A program made the position numbers and the translations under genes. A stretch of DNA of 64,000 nt from Aurantimonas sp. HBX-1 (lineage in GTDB: Bacteria > Pseudomonadota > Alphaproteobacteria > Rhizobiales > Rhizobiaceae). Positions 26,018-34,044 of this stretch are shown piece by piece (the first letter of the stretch is position 1; the number at the start of each line of letters is the position of its first letter). The DNA is taken from contig NZ_CP090066.1 in the NCBI RefSeq assembly GCF_021391535.1, forward strand, positions 3,671,501 through 3,735,500, given 5' to 3'. The notes below the pieces were generated by a model. That model was not told the DNA's origin and made no database searches. It saw only the letters and a program-made list of their open reading frames with translations.

Positions 26018-26300
26018 AGATGGCCTCGTAGAGCATGCGCCCGCCCTGCCGCCCGACCGGGACGAGGAAGACCGGCGTGCCCTCGCCCGCCTCGCCTGCA
26101 GGCAGGATCTCCACCGTGCCCTGCGACAGCGCCGGGGTTGCCGGTCCGGAGAAGGCCAGGCTGAAGCTTTCGCCGTCCGCGCGGATGCCCTGGCCGAGCC
26201 CGGTCACCGCGTCGAGGACGAGCGGCACGACCACCCCGCCGGCGCGCGCCTCGAACGCCCGTCCCGCCAGCGTCCGCGCCGTTTCCAGTGTCGTCAGCAT
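26010..26300 (-). CDS. DUF6916-like small protein
   Basis: About 96 residues (102 if the GTG at 26318 is used). It is short and beta-rich, with a central PFSL-like strand (ESFSLAFSGP), then LSQGTVEILP, VFLVPVG and the closing YEAIFN. This pattern is typical of the small family that accompanies collar/microcystin-dependent proteins. There is no signal peptide or membrane segment. It is convergent with the GNAT gene and overlaps its 3' end by 8 bp. Function unknown; context points to the same surface or assembly system as the three collar proteins. Confidence 0.65.
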   Translation of the reverse strand: MLTTLETARTLAGRAFEARAGGVVVPLVLDAVTGLGQGIRADGESFSLAFSGPATPALSQGTVEILPAGEAGEGTPVFLVPVGRQGGRMLYEAIFN

Positions 26301-26432
26301 GCCCGCCCGCGCCCCCACTTCGCCCTGCCGCGGCAGGATAGCGGATTTCCCGGGCGCATCGAAAGCGGCGATTGCCGCGCCGCCCGAAATCCCTCAACCT
26401 GCCCCTGACGCCCGATCGGAAGAGAATGTGAC

Positions 26433-27182
26433 ATGAGCCAGACCCAGCCCGTCATGCCGCTGTTCTACGAGCGGCCGGAGGCCCTGCAGCCGGAGCGGCA
26501 CGGCGCCCTCGGCCTCAAGCCCGAGCCGGATTTCCGCTTCGCCTCCCGGGCCGTGTCGGTGCCGATCAGTGCCGCCGAAGCGCCTTTCGTCGCCCGCCAC
26601 TATCCGATCGTCTTCGCCACCGCCGGGGAGTTCCTGCCGCTGGCGGTGCTCGGCCTGTCGAACGGCGAGAACCTGTTCGTCGACGCGGCGGGCGCCTGGG
26701 AGCCGGGCACCTACGTCCCCTCCTATGTCCGGCGCTACCCGTTCGTCTTCGCCACCGGCGAGGACCAGGGTCGGCTGACGCTCTGCGTCGACCGGGCGGC
26801 CGGGCGGATCGTCGAGGACGGCGGCGAGAAGCTGTTCGCGGACGGCAAGCCGACCAAGGTTACCGACAACGCGCTGGAGTTCTGCGCCGCCTTCGAGCGC
26901 GAGATTGCGGCGACCCGCAAGATCGTCGAGCTGCTGCGCAAGCACGGCCTCCTCACCGAGAACCAGGCGACGCTGACGCTGCCGAGCGGTTCGAAGGTGG
27001 CGCTGAAGGATTTCATGGTGATCGATACGGCCGCGGTCGACCGGCTCTCCGACGACGGCTTTGCCGAGCTGCGGCACAACGGCGCCCTGCCGCTGGTCTT
27101 CGCGCAGATCGGCTCGCTGCCGGGCTGGGGAGATCTCGCCCGGCGGCTGCCGGCGGCCAACACCGCGGCGCAGCCCGCCTAG
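26433..27182 (+). CDS. SapC family protein
   Basis: A 249-residue protein matching the SapC family, historically linked to an S-layer locus. Typical features are the opening PLFYERPEAL, ARHYPIVFA, VPSYVRRYPFVFA, the acidic FADGKPT segment, and the C-terminal DRLSDDGFAELRHNGALPLVFAQIGSL. No signal peptide is evident, so it is probably cytoplasmic or at the membrane face. The biochemical role of the family is not established. It lies divergent from the DUF6916-like gene and close to the giant surface protein and the collar genes, consistent with a surface-layer theme. Confidence 0.88.
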   Translation: MSQTQPVMPLFYERPEALQPERHGALGLKPEPDFRFASRAVSVPISAAEAPFVARHYPIVFATAGEFLPLAVLGLSNGENLFVDAAGAWEPGTYVPSYVRRYPFVFATGEDQGRLTLCVDRAAGRIVEDGGEKLFADGKPTKVTDNALEFCAAFEREIAATRKIVELLRKHGLLTENQATLTLPSGSKVALKDFMVIDTAAVDRLSDDGFAELRHNGALPLVFAQIGSLPGWGDLARRLPAANTAAQPA

Positions 27183-27209
27183 GCGCGGCGCCCGCCCGGC
27201 TGCCGCCAG

Positions 27210-27836
27210 TCAGGGCGTCGCGGTGGGCCGGCCGGCGGCGTAGTCGTCGAAGGCGGCCGAGAAGCCGGCGAGCGTCACCGGGACGGTGACGGCCTGCTGC
27301 TGCGCCGACTGGAAGGTGACGTCGAGCAGGCTGCCGCGCTTCAGCTGCTCGAGCAGTGCCGGCTCGATCGCCGTGCCGGCATAGCTGCCGTTCTGGTCGG
27401 CGGTCTGGATGACCAGCTTGCGGGCCTCGCCCTTGTCGATCTGCAACTGCACCCCGGCCGGCAGGAACAGGCCGTGCGGCAGCGCCAGCAGCAGCGCCGG
27501 CTGGCCGTCGCCGCCCGGCTGGATCATCACAGTGAGCAGCCGCTGCTGCCCCTGGCCCTGGTCGGCCACGAGGTTCTGCAGCACCGTGCAGCGCTTCGCC
27601 GTACCCTCGCCCTCGCAATTGACCCGCCAGTTCGGCCCCGCGGCCGCGGCCGGCGCGGAAGCGGGCGGTGCGGCGGTCGGCGGCGAAGGTGCGGGGGTGG
27701 GAGCAGGTGTGGCGGGGGTGGCCGGCGCCGGCGCGGGCGCGGCGGGCGCCGTGTCCTGCGCGCCGGACGGCAGGGCCGACGCCGCCAGCAGCGCCAGAGC
27801 GAGAACCGGTCCGAGGGCTATGCGCGCAGGGGCCAT
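27210..27836 (-). CDS. Invasion-associated locus B (IalB) family protein
   Basis: A 208-residue exported protein: Sec signal (residues 1-26, ending SALPSGAQ), a long Ala/Pro-rich low-complexity linker (about 28-68), then an IalB domain starting with NWRVNCEGEGTAKRCTVLQ. The Cys pair in that opening is typical, and LPHGLFLPAGVQLQID and LLDVTFQSAQQQAVTVPVTLAGFSAAFD follow. IalB-like proteins are widespread in Hyphomicrobiales and are envelope proteins; the invasion label comes from Bartonella and should not be carried over as a function. Convergent with sapC. Confidence 0.85.
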   Translation of the reverse strand: MAPARIALGPVLALALLAASALPSGAQDTAPAAPAPAPATPATPAPTPAPSPPTAAPPASAPAAAAGPNWRVNCEGEGTAKRCTVLQNLVADQGQGQQRLLTVMIQPGGDGQPALLLALPHGLFLPAGVQLQIDKGEARKLVIQTADQNGSYAGTAIEPALLEQLKRGSLLDVTFQSAQQQAVTVPVTLAGFSAAFDDYAAGRPTATP

Positions 27837-27964
27837 CGCTGATCTCTCGTTATTCGCTCGCGATGCGGGTGGAACAAGCGGCAGACAACTGTCCCATGAT
27901 TAGCCCGAGGCGCCGCGCCAGGCAAGGCAGCGACGCCCGTCGGCGCGCGACGGGACCGGCCCGG

Positions 27965-28384
27965 TCAGGCGGCCGAAGCGCGGCGCCCGTTCCGCAAAGC
28001 CTCGTCGATCAGCCGGTTGGCCACCTGCATGCGGATGGTCGCCGCCTCGCGGTGCTGCGGCGGCATCAGGTCGGGGTGGTTGGCGCCCGCGAAGGCCCGC
28101 CGGATGCCGTTCAGCTGCGCCGCGGCAAGACCCGGCCGGATGGCGAGGTCCCGCGCGATCGCGGCCGGGTCGGTGTCCGGCGGCGGGGTCAGTAGGCTCT
28201 CGAGCGCCTCGCCCGGCTGGGGGGCGCCTGCTTCGTCGCCGCGCGCGACCGTCGGCGCGGCCTGCATGGCGCCCAGCACCGACCAGAAGCCCGGCCCGGT
28301 CGCCACCCGGCCGGTTCCGGCATGGTCGGACAGGCCGGCGGCTTCCATGCCGCCCAGTATCGCTTCGAACCCCTCACCGGTCAT
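27965..28384 (-). CDS. Hypothetical protein with a degenerate J-domain-like C-terminus
   Basis: A 139-residue cytoplasmic protein. The C-terminal part (about 95-135) reads like helices II-III of a J-domain: LRxAFAGANHPDLMPPQHREAATIRMQVANRLIDEAL, with an intact HPD tripeptide, the element that stimulates DnaK ATPase. The N-terminal 80 residues are Gly/Ala/Pro-rich with two similar GF-x-(A/S)-(I/V)-LG segments (GFEAILGG near 5-12 and GFWSVLGA near 32-39). No partner gene is adjacent. A DnaK co-chaperone role is a reasonable inference but unproven. Confidence 0.65.
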   Translation of the reverse strand: MTGEGFEAILGGMEAAGLSDHAGTGRVATGPGFWSVLGAMQAAPTVARGDEAGAPQPGEALESLLTPPPDTDPAAIARDLAIRPGLAAAQLNGIRRAFAGANHPDLMPPQHREAATIRMQVANRLIDEALRNGRRASAA

Positions 28385-28490
28385 CCACAGGTCCCGCCCG
28401 CCGCTTCAAGACGCCGCAGCATGGCCGATCCTGGTGAAGCGTCGGTGAATCGCCGCCGCTTCGGACCCGACCCATGGAGACGCCGCCGGT

Positions 28491-28787
28491 TCACCCGGTG
28501 CCGCGCGTCAGGCAGCGCTGATAGGCCCGATCACCGTCGGCCAGCGCGGACTGGCGCTTCAGCGCCCGCGCGCCGAACTCGTCCTCGCCGCGGTCGACCA
28601 GATTCTCGTACTGGTTGGCGGCCGTCTGCCGGGCATATTGCCGGCAATAGGCTTCCGACCCGCGCGGATTGGGGTTGGCGGAAACCTGCGCCCCGGCGAT
28701 CGGCGAGAGGTTGGGATAGGGCGTTCCGGTATTGCAGCCCGCCAGGCCGACGAGAAGGCCGAGCAGGATTGGCGTGACGTTGCGCAT
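28491..28787 (-). CDS. Small lipoprotein
   Basis: A 98-residue protein with a lipoprotein signal: M-R-N, a hydrophobic run, and the lipobox LAGC with the acylated Cys at residue 18. The mature part is short, polar and alpha-helical in appearance (YCRQYARQTAANQYENLVDRG), with a second and third Cys that could pair. The ATG at 28787 is chosen over the longer frame from 28841 because a GAGGA Shine-Dalgarno precedes it and it yields the lipoprotein signal. Function not recognised; similar small lipoproteins are common in Hyphomicrobiales. Confidence 0.7.
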   Translation of the reverse strand: MRNVTPILLGLLVGLAGCNTGTPYPNLSPIAGAQVSANPNPRGSEAYCRQYARQTAANQYENLVDRGEDEFGARALKRQSALADGDRAYQRCLTRGTG

Positions 28788-28937
28788 CGGAGTGTCCTCA
28801 AGAGTCGCGGAGGAATCTGGGGTCGCCGCCCCGCGCACCAAGGGGCATCAAGCGGGCGTGATCCGGCCATGTCGATGGACGGCGATCGATCCGACGCGGG
28901 GTTTGACCGCGCGCCCGCCATCTGACCATCTGGCGCC

Positions 28938-30317
28938 ATGCTCTACGAAGAGATCGAACCCCTGGATCCCGCGGTCGCGGCCGGCCGGCTGAGGCGGCTC
29001 GGCGGCCTCGCCTTCCTCGACAGCGCCATGCGCCACGAGACGCTCGGCCGTTACGCCTTCGTCGCCGCCTCGCCCTTCGCCGGCTTCAAGGTCGACGCCG
29101 CGGGAGCTACGCTCGACGGCGCGCGCCTGCCCGGCCCGCCGCTGGCGGCGCTGGCCGGCGTGCTGGCCCGCCACCGCTGCGAGACGGTTGCCGGCCTGCC
29201 GCCGTTCCAGGGCGGCGCGGCGGGATTCGTCGCCTATGATTTCGCGCATCACCTGGAGCGCCTGGCGGTGCCGCCGGATCTCGATCCGGCGCTGCCGACG
29301 ATGCGCTTCGGCCTCTACGACACGGTGCTGGCGTTCGACCTCGTCGATCGCCGCGCCTTCCTGATCTCGACCGGCGACCCGGCCGAGGGCGCCGGGCGGG
29401 AGGCGCGGGCCCGCGCGCGCATCGCCGCCTTCCGGGAGGCCCTGGCAACGCCGGAATCGGCAGCCGCCGCGATGCCTGCCGGCGGCCTCGACTGGCACTC
29501 GAACTTCTTTGCCGCCCCCTATCGCGACGCGATCGAGCGGGTGCGCGAATACATCCTCGCAGGCGACATCTACCAGGCCAATATCGCGCAGACGTTCCAG
29601 ACGGCGCTGCCCGAGGGCTTCGACGCCTTCGAGCTGTACCGGCGGCTGCGGCAGACCAATGCCGCGCCCTTCGCCGCCTTCCTCGAATATCCCGACCTTT
29701 CCATCGCCTCCTCGTCGCCCGAGCGCTTCCTCAAGCTCGCGGGCCGCACGGTCGAGGCGCGGCCGATCAAGGGGACCGCCAGGCGATCCGCCGACCCCCA
29801 AGAGGATCGCGCGCTGGCGGAGGCGCTGCTCGCCTCGGAGAAGGACCGGGCCGAGAACGTGATGATCGTCGACCTGATGCGCAACGACTTGTCGCGCGTC
29901 TGCGAGGCGGATTCGGTCGAGGTGCCGGTGCTGTGCGGGCTGGAATCCTACGCCGCCGTGCACCATCTCGTCTCCGTCGTCACCGGCCGGCTGCGGGCGG
30001 GGCAAACCGCCGCCGACCTCGTCGCCGCCACCTTTCCGGGCGGTTCGATCACCGGGGCGCCGAAGCTGCGGGCCATGGACATCATCACCGAGATCGAACG
30101 CACCGCCCGCGAGGTCTATTGCGGGTCAATCGGCTATCTCGGCTTCGACGGCACGATGGATCTCAACATCGCCATCCGCACCGTCAGCTTCCGCAACCGG
30201 CGAGCACGGCTGGCGGCCGGCGGCGGCATCACGGTGCTGTCGGATCCCGCGGCGGAATACGAGGAGACCTTCACCAAGGCGGTGAAGGTCTTCGCCTCGT
30301 TCGAGGCGCCGCGATGA
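28938..30317 (+). CDS. pabB: Aminodeoxychorismate synthase component I
   Basis: Converts chorismate plus ammonia to 4-amino-4-deoxychorismate, the first step to p-aminobenzoate for folate. The 459-residue protein belongs to the chorismate-binding family. PIKGT contains Lys278, the active-site Lys that distinguishes PabB from anthranilate synthase, which has Ala there. Also present are SSSPERFL, VEVPVLCGLESYAAVHHLVS, and the GSITGAPKLRAMDII motif near the C-terminus. It overlaps pabA by ATGA, giving translational coupling with its glutaminase partner. Confidence 0.92.
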   Translation: MLYEEIEPLDPAVAAGRLRRLGGLAFLDSAMRHETLGRYAFVAASPFAGFKVDAAGATLDGARLPGPPLAALAGVLARHRCETVAGLPPFQGGAAGFVAYDFAHHLERLAVPPDLDPALPTMRFGLYDTVLAFDLVDRRAFLISTGDPAEGAGREARARARIAAFREALATPESAAAAMPAGGLDWHSNFFAAPYRDAIERVREYILAGDIYQANIAQTFQTALPEGFDAFELYRRLRQTNAAPFAAFLEYPDLSIASSSPERFLKLAGRTVEARPIKGTARRSADPQEDRALAEALLASEKDRAENVMIVDLMRNDLSRVCEADSVEVPVLCGLESYAAVHHLVSVVTGRLRAGQTAADLVAATFPGGSITGAPKLRAMDIITEIERTAREVYCGSIGYLGFDGTMDLNIAIRTVSFRNRRARLAAGGGITVLSDPAAEYEETFTKAVKVFASFEAPR

Positions 30318-30910
30318 TCCTCGTTCTCGACAACTACGACAGCTTCGTCTTCAACGTCGCCCGCTACATCGAGCGGCTCGGCGGCGAACTGACGATCCTG
30401 CGCAACGACGCGACGACGGTCGACGCGGTGGAAGCGCTGCGACCGGAAGCGGTGGTCATCTCGCCGGGGCCGTGCAGCCCCCGCGAGGCCGGGATCTCGC
30501 TGGAACTCGTCCGCCGCCTGTCGGGCCGGCTGCCGATCCTCGGCGTCTGCCTCGGCCATCAGGTGATCGGCGAAGCCTTCGACGGCAAGGTGACGCGCGC
30601 TATCCGGCCGATGCACGGCCGCGCCTCCGTCGTGAGCCATGCCGGGACGCGGCTCTTCGCCGGGTTCGAGGGCCCGACGACGGTCGGTCGCTACCACTCG
30701 CTGATCGTCGAGGAGACCGCGGCGATGCACGCCGCCCTCGCCGTCGACGCGCGTTCCGCCGAAGGCGAGATCATGGCGCTGTCGCACCGGGCGCATCCGA
30801 CCTACGGCATCCAGTTCCACCCCGAATCCGTGCTCACCGAGGACGGCGAGCGCATCTTCCGTAACTTCCTCGATCTCGCGGAGCGATGGCATGGCCGAGT
30901 TCTGGCTTGA
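30314..30910 (+). CDS. pabA: Aminodeoxychorismate synthase glutamine amidotransferase component
   Basis: Class-I glutamine amidotransferase of 198 residues that supplies ammonia to PabB. The catalytic triad is visible: Cys79 in GVCLGHQ, and His169 and Glu171 in QFHPES. It also has the family start ILVLDNYDSF and SPGPCSP. Some bacteria share one such subunit with anthranilate synthase (TrpG), but location between pabB and pabC supports folate synthesis here. The start overlaps the pabB stop, and the end overlaps the pabC start by 20 bp. Confidence 0.92.
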   Translation: MILVLDNYDSFVFNVARYIERLGGELTILRNDATTVDAVEALRPEAVVISPGPCSPREAGISLELVRRLSGRLPILGVCLGHQVIGEAFDGKVTRAIRPMHGRASVVSHAGTRLFAGFEGPTTVGRYHSLIVEETAAMHAALAVDARSAEGEIMALSHRAHPTYGIQFHPESVLTEDGERIFRNFLDLAERWHGRVLA

Positions 30911-31751
30911 CGGCGGCTTCGTCGCGTCCGGCCCGGCGGTCGGCGCCGACGACCGGGGCCTGCTGCTCGCCGACGGCGTCTTCGACACCTCCCTGGTGCT
31001 CGGCGGGCGGGTGTTCCGCTCCGCGGCGCATCTCGACCGGCTGGCGGCGGCGGCGGCACGGCTGGAGATCCCGGTGGCGCGCGCCGATCTCGCCGCCGCC
31101 CTCGACGCGCTCGCCGCCCGGCAGCAGAACGGCTCCATCCGGCTGACCCTGACGCGGGGTCCCGGACCCCGCGGCCTCGGCTATCCGCCCGAGCCGCATC
31201 CGACGCTCATCGGCGCGTCGGCCCCCCTCTCGGCGGCCGCGATGTTCGCGCCGCTGCGGCTGGCGCTGTCGCCGATCCGGCGCAACGAGACGTCGCCGAC
31301 CGCGCAACTGAAGTCGCTGGCCTATCTCGATGCCGTCCTCGCGCAGCGGGCGGCGCGGCAGGCGGGGGCCGACGAGGCGCTGTTTCTCAACGGCGTCGGG
31401 CGCGTCGCCTGCACCGCGCTCGCCAATCTGTTCCTGCTCACCGGCGACGAGCTGGCGACCCCGCCGCTCGACGACGGCTCGCTGGACGGCATCACGCGGC
31501 GCTGGGTGCTCGCCCATGCCGCCGGCTTCGGCCTCACCGCCCGCGAGCGTCCGCTGGCGCTCGACGATCTGGCGCGCGGCTCGATCCTCCTCACCAACAG
31601 CCTGCGACTGCTGGCCCCGGCCACGCTGGAGGGACAGGACGTACCGGGCGACCCGCGGATCGCCGCGATGATGCGCGGCCTCTGCGCGGCGATCGAGGCC
31701 GAATGCGGGATCGACCCGCGCAGCCTCGGGGCGGTGATCCGTCCGGCCTGA
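30891..31751 (+). CDS. pabC: Aminodeoxychorismate lyase (class IV aminotransferase fold)
   Basis: PLP enzyme expected to split 4-amino-4-deoxychorismate to p-aminobenzoate and pyruvate. The 286-residue protein has the class-IV pattern: DDRGLLLADGVFDT near residues 20-32, the PLP-binding Lys141 in TAQLKSLAYLD, and ADEALFLNGVGRVACTALANLFL. On sequence alone it could be a branched-chain or D-amino-acid aminotransferase, but its 20-bp overlap with pabA makes PabC the best call. Confidence 0.88.
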   Translation: MAEFWLDGGFVASGPAVGADDRGLLLADGVFDTSLVLGGRVFRSAAHLDRLAAAAARLEIPVARADLAAALDALAARQQNGSIRLTLTRGPGPRGLGYPPEPHPTLIGASAPLSAAAMFAPLRLALSPIRRNETSPTAQLKSLAYLDAVLAQRAARQAGADEALFLNGVGRVACTALANLFLLTGDELATPPLDDGSLDGITRRWVLAHAAGFGLTARERPLALDDLARGSILLTNSLRLLAPATLEGQDVPGDPRIAAMMRGLCAAIEAECGIDPRSLGAVIRPA

Positions 31752-31757
31752 GGCCGC

Positions 31758-32177
31758 TCAGCCCGGCGGGCGGGATCGGGTTCCGGCGGCCAGCAGCCAG
31801 GCCGGATCGAACCAGGTGTCGGCCTCGCCGTCATAGGGCAGCGTGTTGATGTCCCAGTGCCGCACGAAGCGGGCGTAGACGTCCCAGACCGCCGGTCCGC
31901 CGCCGACATAGACCACCCGGCCGGGAAAGCGCGACAGCACTTCCTCGGGATCATCGGACGAACGGATCTCGACCAGGGTCCGGTCGCGATGGGCGAAATC
32001 CGGAAAGGATGCGATGGTGCGGGGGCCGGCGATGACCACGTGGCCGCGGGTGATCTCGAAGAAGCGCTCGACATCCTCGGTGTAGACCCGCTCCGGCCGG
32101 CCTTCCCACGGCATGCCGCCGTCGAGGCCAAGCTGCCCGCTGCGCCCGATCGCGCAGATCACCCTCACATCCGCCAT
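31758..32177 (-). CDS. Short dihydrofolate reductase-like protein
   Basis: A 139-residue protein resembling dihydrofolate reductase: VICAIGRSGQLG, then GGMPWEG, the TEDVERF helix with an acidic residue near the catalytic position, VYVGGGPAVWDVY for NADPH, and a late DTWF like the family's GDT-x-F strand. It is shorter than usual (about 160 residues). The NADPH-binding GR-x-(T/S) motif reads GPRTIASFP, so activity is uncertain. The ATG at 32177 has a GGAG Shine-Dalgarno; the frame is open further upstream but that part looks non-coding. It converges on pabC 6 bp away, giving a folate-themed cluster. Confidence 0.72.
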   Translation of the reverse strand: MADVRVICAIGRSGQLGLDGGMPWEGRPERVYTEDVERFFEITRGHVVIAGPRTIASFPDFAHRDRTLVEIRSSDDPEEVLSRFPGRVVYVGGGPAVWDVYARFVRHWDINTLPYDGEADTWFDPAWLLAAGTRSRPPG

Positions 32178-32294
32178 TCCGCTCCCTCTCCGCTGCCGTT
32201 GCATGATCGTGGCCGCCCTGATGCTTCCGCCCGAACCGGGGTCCGAAGCGGTGGGCCGTGCCGGACGGCGGAACCGTGCCGGCCAAAGAATAGT

Positions 32295-32320
32295 TGCCTT
32301 CACATATACCAATATAATGT
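32295..32320 (+). promoter_or_regulatory. AT-rich promoter/operator candidate before the MarR gene
   Basis: An isolated AT-rich patch (cacatataccaatataatg) lies 30-50 bp upstream of the MarR-type ATG, with TATAAT at 32313-32318. TTGCCT upstream is only about 13 bp away, too close for a standard -35. CATATACCAATATAATG is weakly symmetric and could be the regulator's own operator, since MarR proteins usually autoregulate. The position also suits promoters facing the DHFR-like gene. Confidence 0.35.
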
Positions 32321-32351
32321 TCGTCACCCGGCTATCGGTTCTAAGCGCTGC

Positions 32352-32840
32352 ATGGACATGCAACTGACTTCCCCCACTTCCGCCGACTCGCGACGCCCGG
32401 ATATCGGCGCGCCAGTCATCGTTCCGTCGCTGCTGTCGATCGCGAAGTCGACGCGGGCCTTCCTCGCGCTTCTGCTTGCCGAGATCGGCCTGCACCCTGG
32501 CCAGGACCAGTTGATCGACCGGCTGGACCCGAACGCGCCGGTCAGCGTCTCGACGCTGGCCGAACAGCTAGCCGTCCGGCCATCGACCGTCTCGAAGATG
32601 CTCGACCGGCTGATCGAGAAGGAACTCGTCGCCCGCATCGCCAACAGCCGCGACGCCCGCCGGACGATGGTCCAGCTGACGCCGCTCGGCGAGCAGGCGC
32701 AGACCTCGATCCGCAACCTGTGGCGGCGCCTCGAGACTGATCTCGTGGCCTCGATCCCGGTGGAGGACCTGGAAATCCTCGACCGCTCCCTGGCGCGGAC
32801 CGGCGAGCTCCTCACCCAGAAGCTTCGCCGGCTTCGCTGA
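32352..32840 (+). CDS. MarR-family transcriptional regulator
   Basis: A 162-residue winged-helix regulator. The DNA-binding region reads VSVSTLAEQLAVRPSTVSKMLDRLIEKELVARIANSRDARRTMVQLTPLGE (about 61-111), with the family's DxRR wing motif. Flanking helices for dimerisation lie at each end. The ATG at 32352 is chosen, with an alternative ATG two codons later. It stands alone between the DHFR-like gene and the aldose epimerase gene. Its ligand and targets are not visible. Confidence 0.88.
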   Translation: MDMQLTSPTSADSRRPDIGAPVIVPSLLSIAKSTRAFLALLLAEIGLHPGQDQLIDRLDPNAPVSVSTLAEQLAVRPSTVSKMLDRLIEKELVARIANSRDARRTMVQLTPLGEQAQTSIRNLWRRLETDLVASIPVEDLEILDRSLARTGELLTQKLRRLR

Positions 32841-32923
32841 GACGATCACCGTGCCGCGCTCGCATTGACGCCCGTCGCGGCGCCTGCGATGGCAAGCGGA
32901 AGGCGCGGCAGGGGAACGGCGGC

Positions 32924-33895
32924 TTGGACCAGACCATCATCATCGACAGCGGCACGCTGAGCGCCGAGATCGTCACCGCCGGCGCGGCGATCCGCGCCCT
33001 GCGGCTCGCCGGCTTCGACCATTCGCTGGTCGTCGGCGTCGGCGACCTCGCGCATTACGAGACCGGCAACCGCGACTATTTCGGCGCGACGGTCGGCCGC
33101 TTCGCCAACCGCATCGGCGGCGGGCAACTGACCATCGACGGCGCCCTCCACCAGCTGGCCTGCAACGACCCGCCGAACCATCTGCATGGCGGACCGGACG
33201 GCTTCTCCACCCGCTTGTGGTCCGTCGAGGCCCGGCACCGCGATCGCGTCACCCTCTCCTATGTGTCGGAGGACGGCGAGGCGGGCTATCCGGGCCGCCT
33301 GTCCTGCCGCGCGACGTTCTTCGTCTCGCCGGAGGGCGAACTGTCCATCACCTACGAGGCGGAGACCGACCGGGCGACCGTCGTCAATCTCAGCTCGCAC
33401 CTCTACTTCAACCTCGACGGCAGCGAGGATGTCGGCGACCACCTGCTGCAGGTCTTCGCCGACGACTATCTGCCGATCGACGAGGGCACGCTTCCCGACG
33501 GTCGCATCCTGACGGTGGAGGGCGGCGGCTTCGACTTCCGCGCCCCGCGCAAGCTGCGCGATGCGCCGGCGCTTCTCGACCATAACTACTGCCTGGCAGG
33601 CGATCGCTCCGCGACACTGCGGCCGGCCGCGATCCTCACCGGGCCGGAGACGGGTCTCAGCATGACGCTGCAGACCAGCGAGCCCGGCCTGCAGGTCTAC
33701 GACGGCTCCAAGCTCGACGGCAGCTTCGCCGATCTCGCCGGTCGGCCGATCCGCGCGCGGGCGGCGGCGGCGCTCGAGCCGCAGGTCTGGCCGGATGCGC
33801 CCAACCGGCCGGACTTCCCGCAGGCGCTGCTACGCCCGGGCGAGCACTATCGCCATTTCAGCCGGTACCGGTTCACAAATCCGGGCCGAATCTGA
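32924..33895 (+). CDS. Aldose 1-epimerase (galactose mutarotase family)
   Basis: A 323-residue cytoplasmic enzyme that would interconvert alpha and beta anomers of aldoses. Family motifs are GRFANRI (58-64), NHLHGG (85-90), His159 in NLSSHLYFNL and Glu253 in TSEPGLQVYDG; the last two are the expected acid/base residues. The start is a TTG; no in-frame ATG lies before the first conserved strand. The gene is 83 bp downstream of the MarR gene and upstream of the opg cluster, so an indirect sugar-metabolism link is possible. The exact sugar is unknown. Confidence 0.9.
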   Translation: MDQTIIIDSGTLSAEIVTAGAAIRALRLAGFDHSLVVGVGDLAHYETGNRDYFGATVGRFANRIGGGQLTIDGALHQLACNDPPNHLHGGPDGFSTRLWSVEARHRDRVTLSYVSEDGEAGYPGRLSCRATFFVSPEGELSITYEAETDRATVVNLSSHLYFNLDGSEDVGDHLLQVFADDYLPIDEGTLPDGRILTVEGGGFDFRAPRKLRDAPALLDHNYCLAGDRSATLRPAAILTGPETGLSMTLQTSEPGLQVYDGSKLDGSFADLAGRPIRARAAAALEPQVWPDAPNRPDFPQALLRPGEHYRHFSRYRFTNPGRI

Positions 33896-33917
33896 CGCCC
33901 GGGAGGGGCGGCGCGGG

Positions 33918-33933
33918 CGCCTTTTCGAAGGCG
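33918..33933 (+). terminator. UUCG-tetraloop hairpin after the epimerase gene
   Basis: CGCCTT-TTCG-AAGGCG forms a perfect 6-bp stem capped by a UUCG tetraloop, 23 bp after the epimerase stop. There is no U-run after it, so it is at best a weak intrinsic terminator; it may instead protect the 3' end of the mRNA. Confidence 0.4.
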
Positions 33934-34044
33934 TTCATCATGCACTGCAATATTCGGCCGGCCGCCCCGGCTTCGCTATTCAAAAGTCGCAATCGCGCCT
34001 ATTCTGGGCGCCAACGTAAATCTCGCCAGAGCCGCTAGCGCCCC

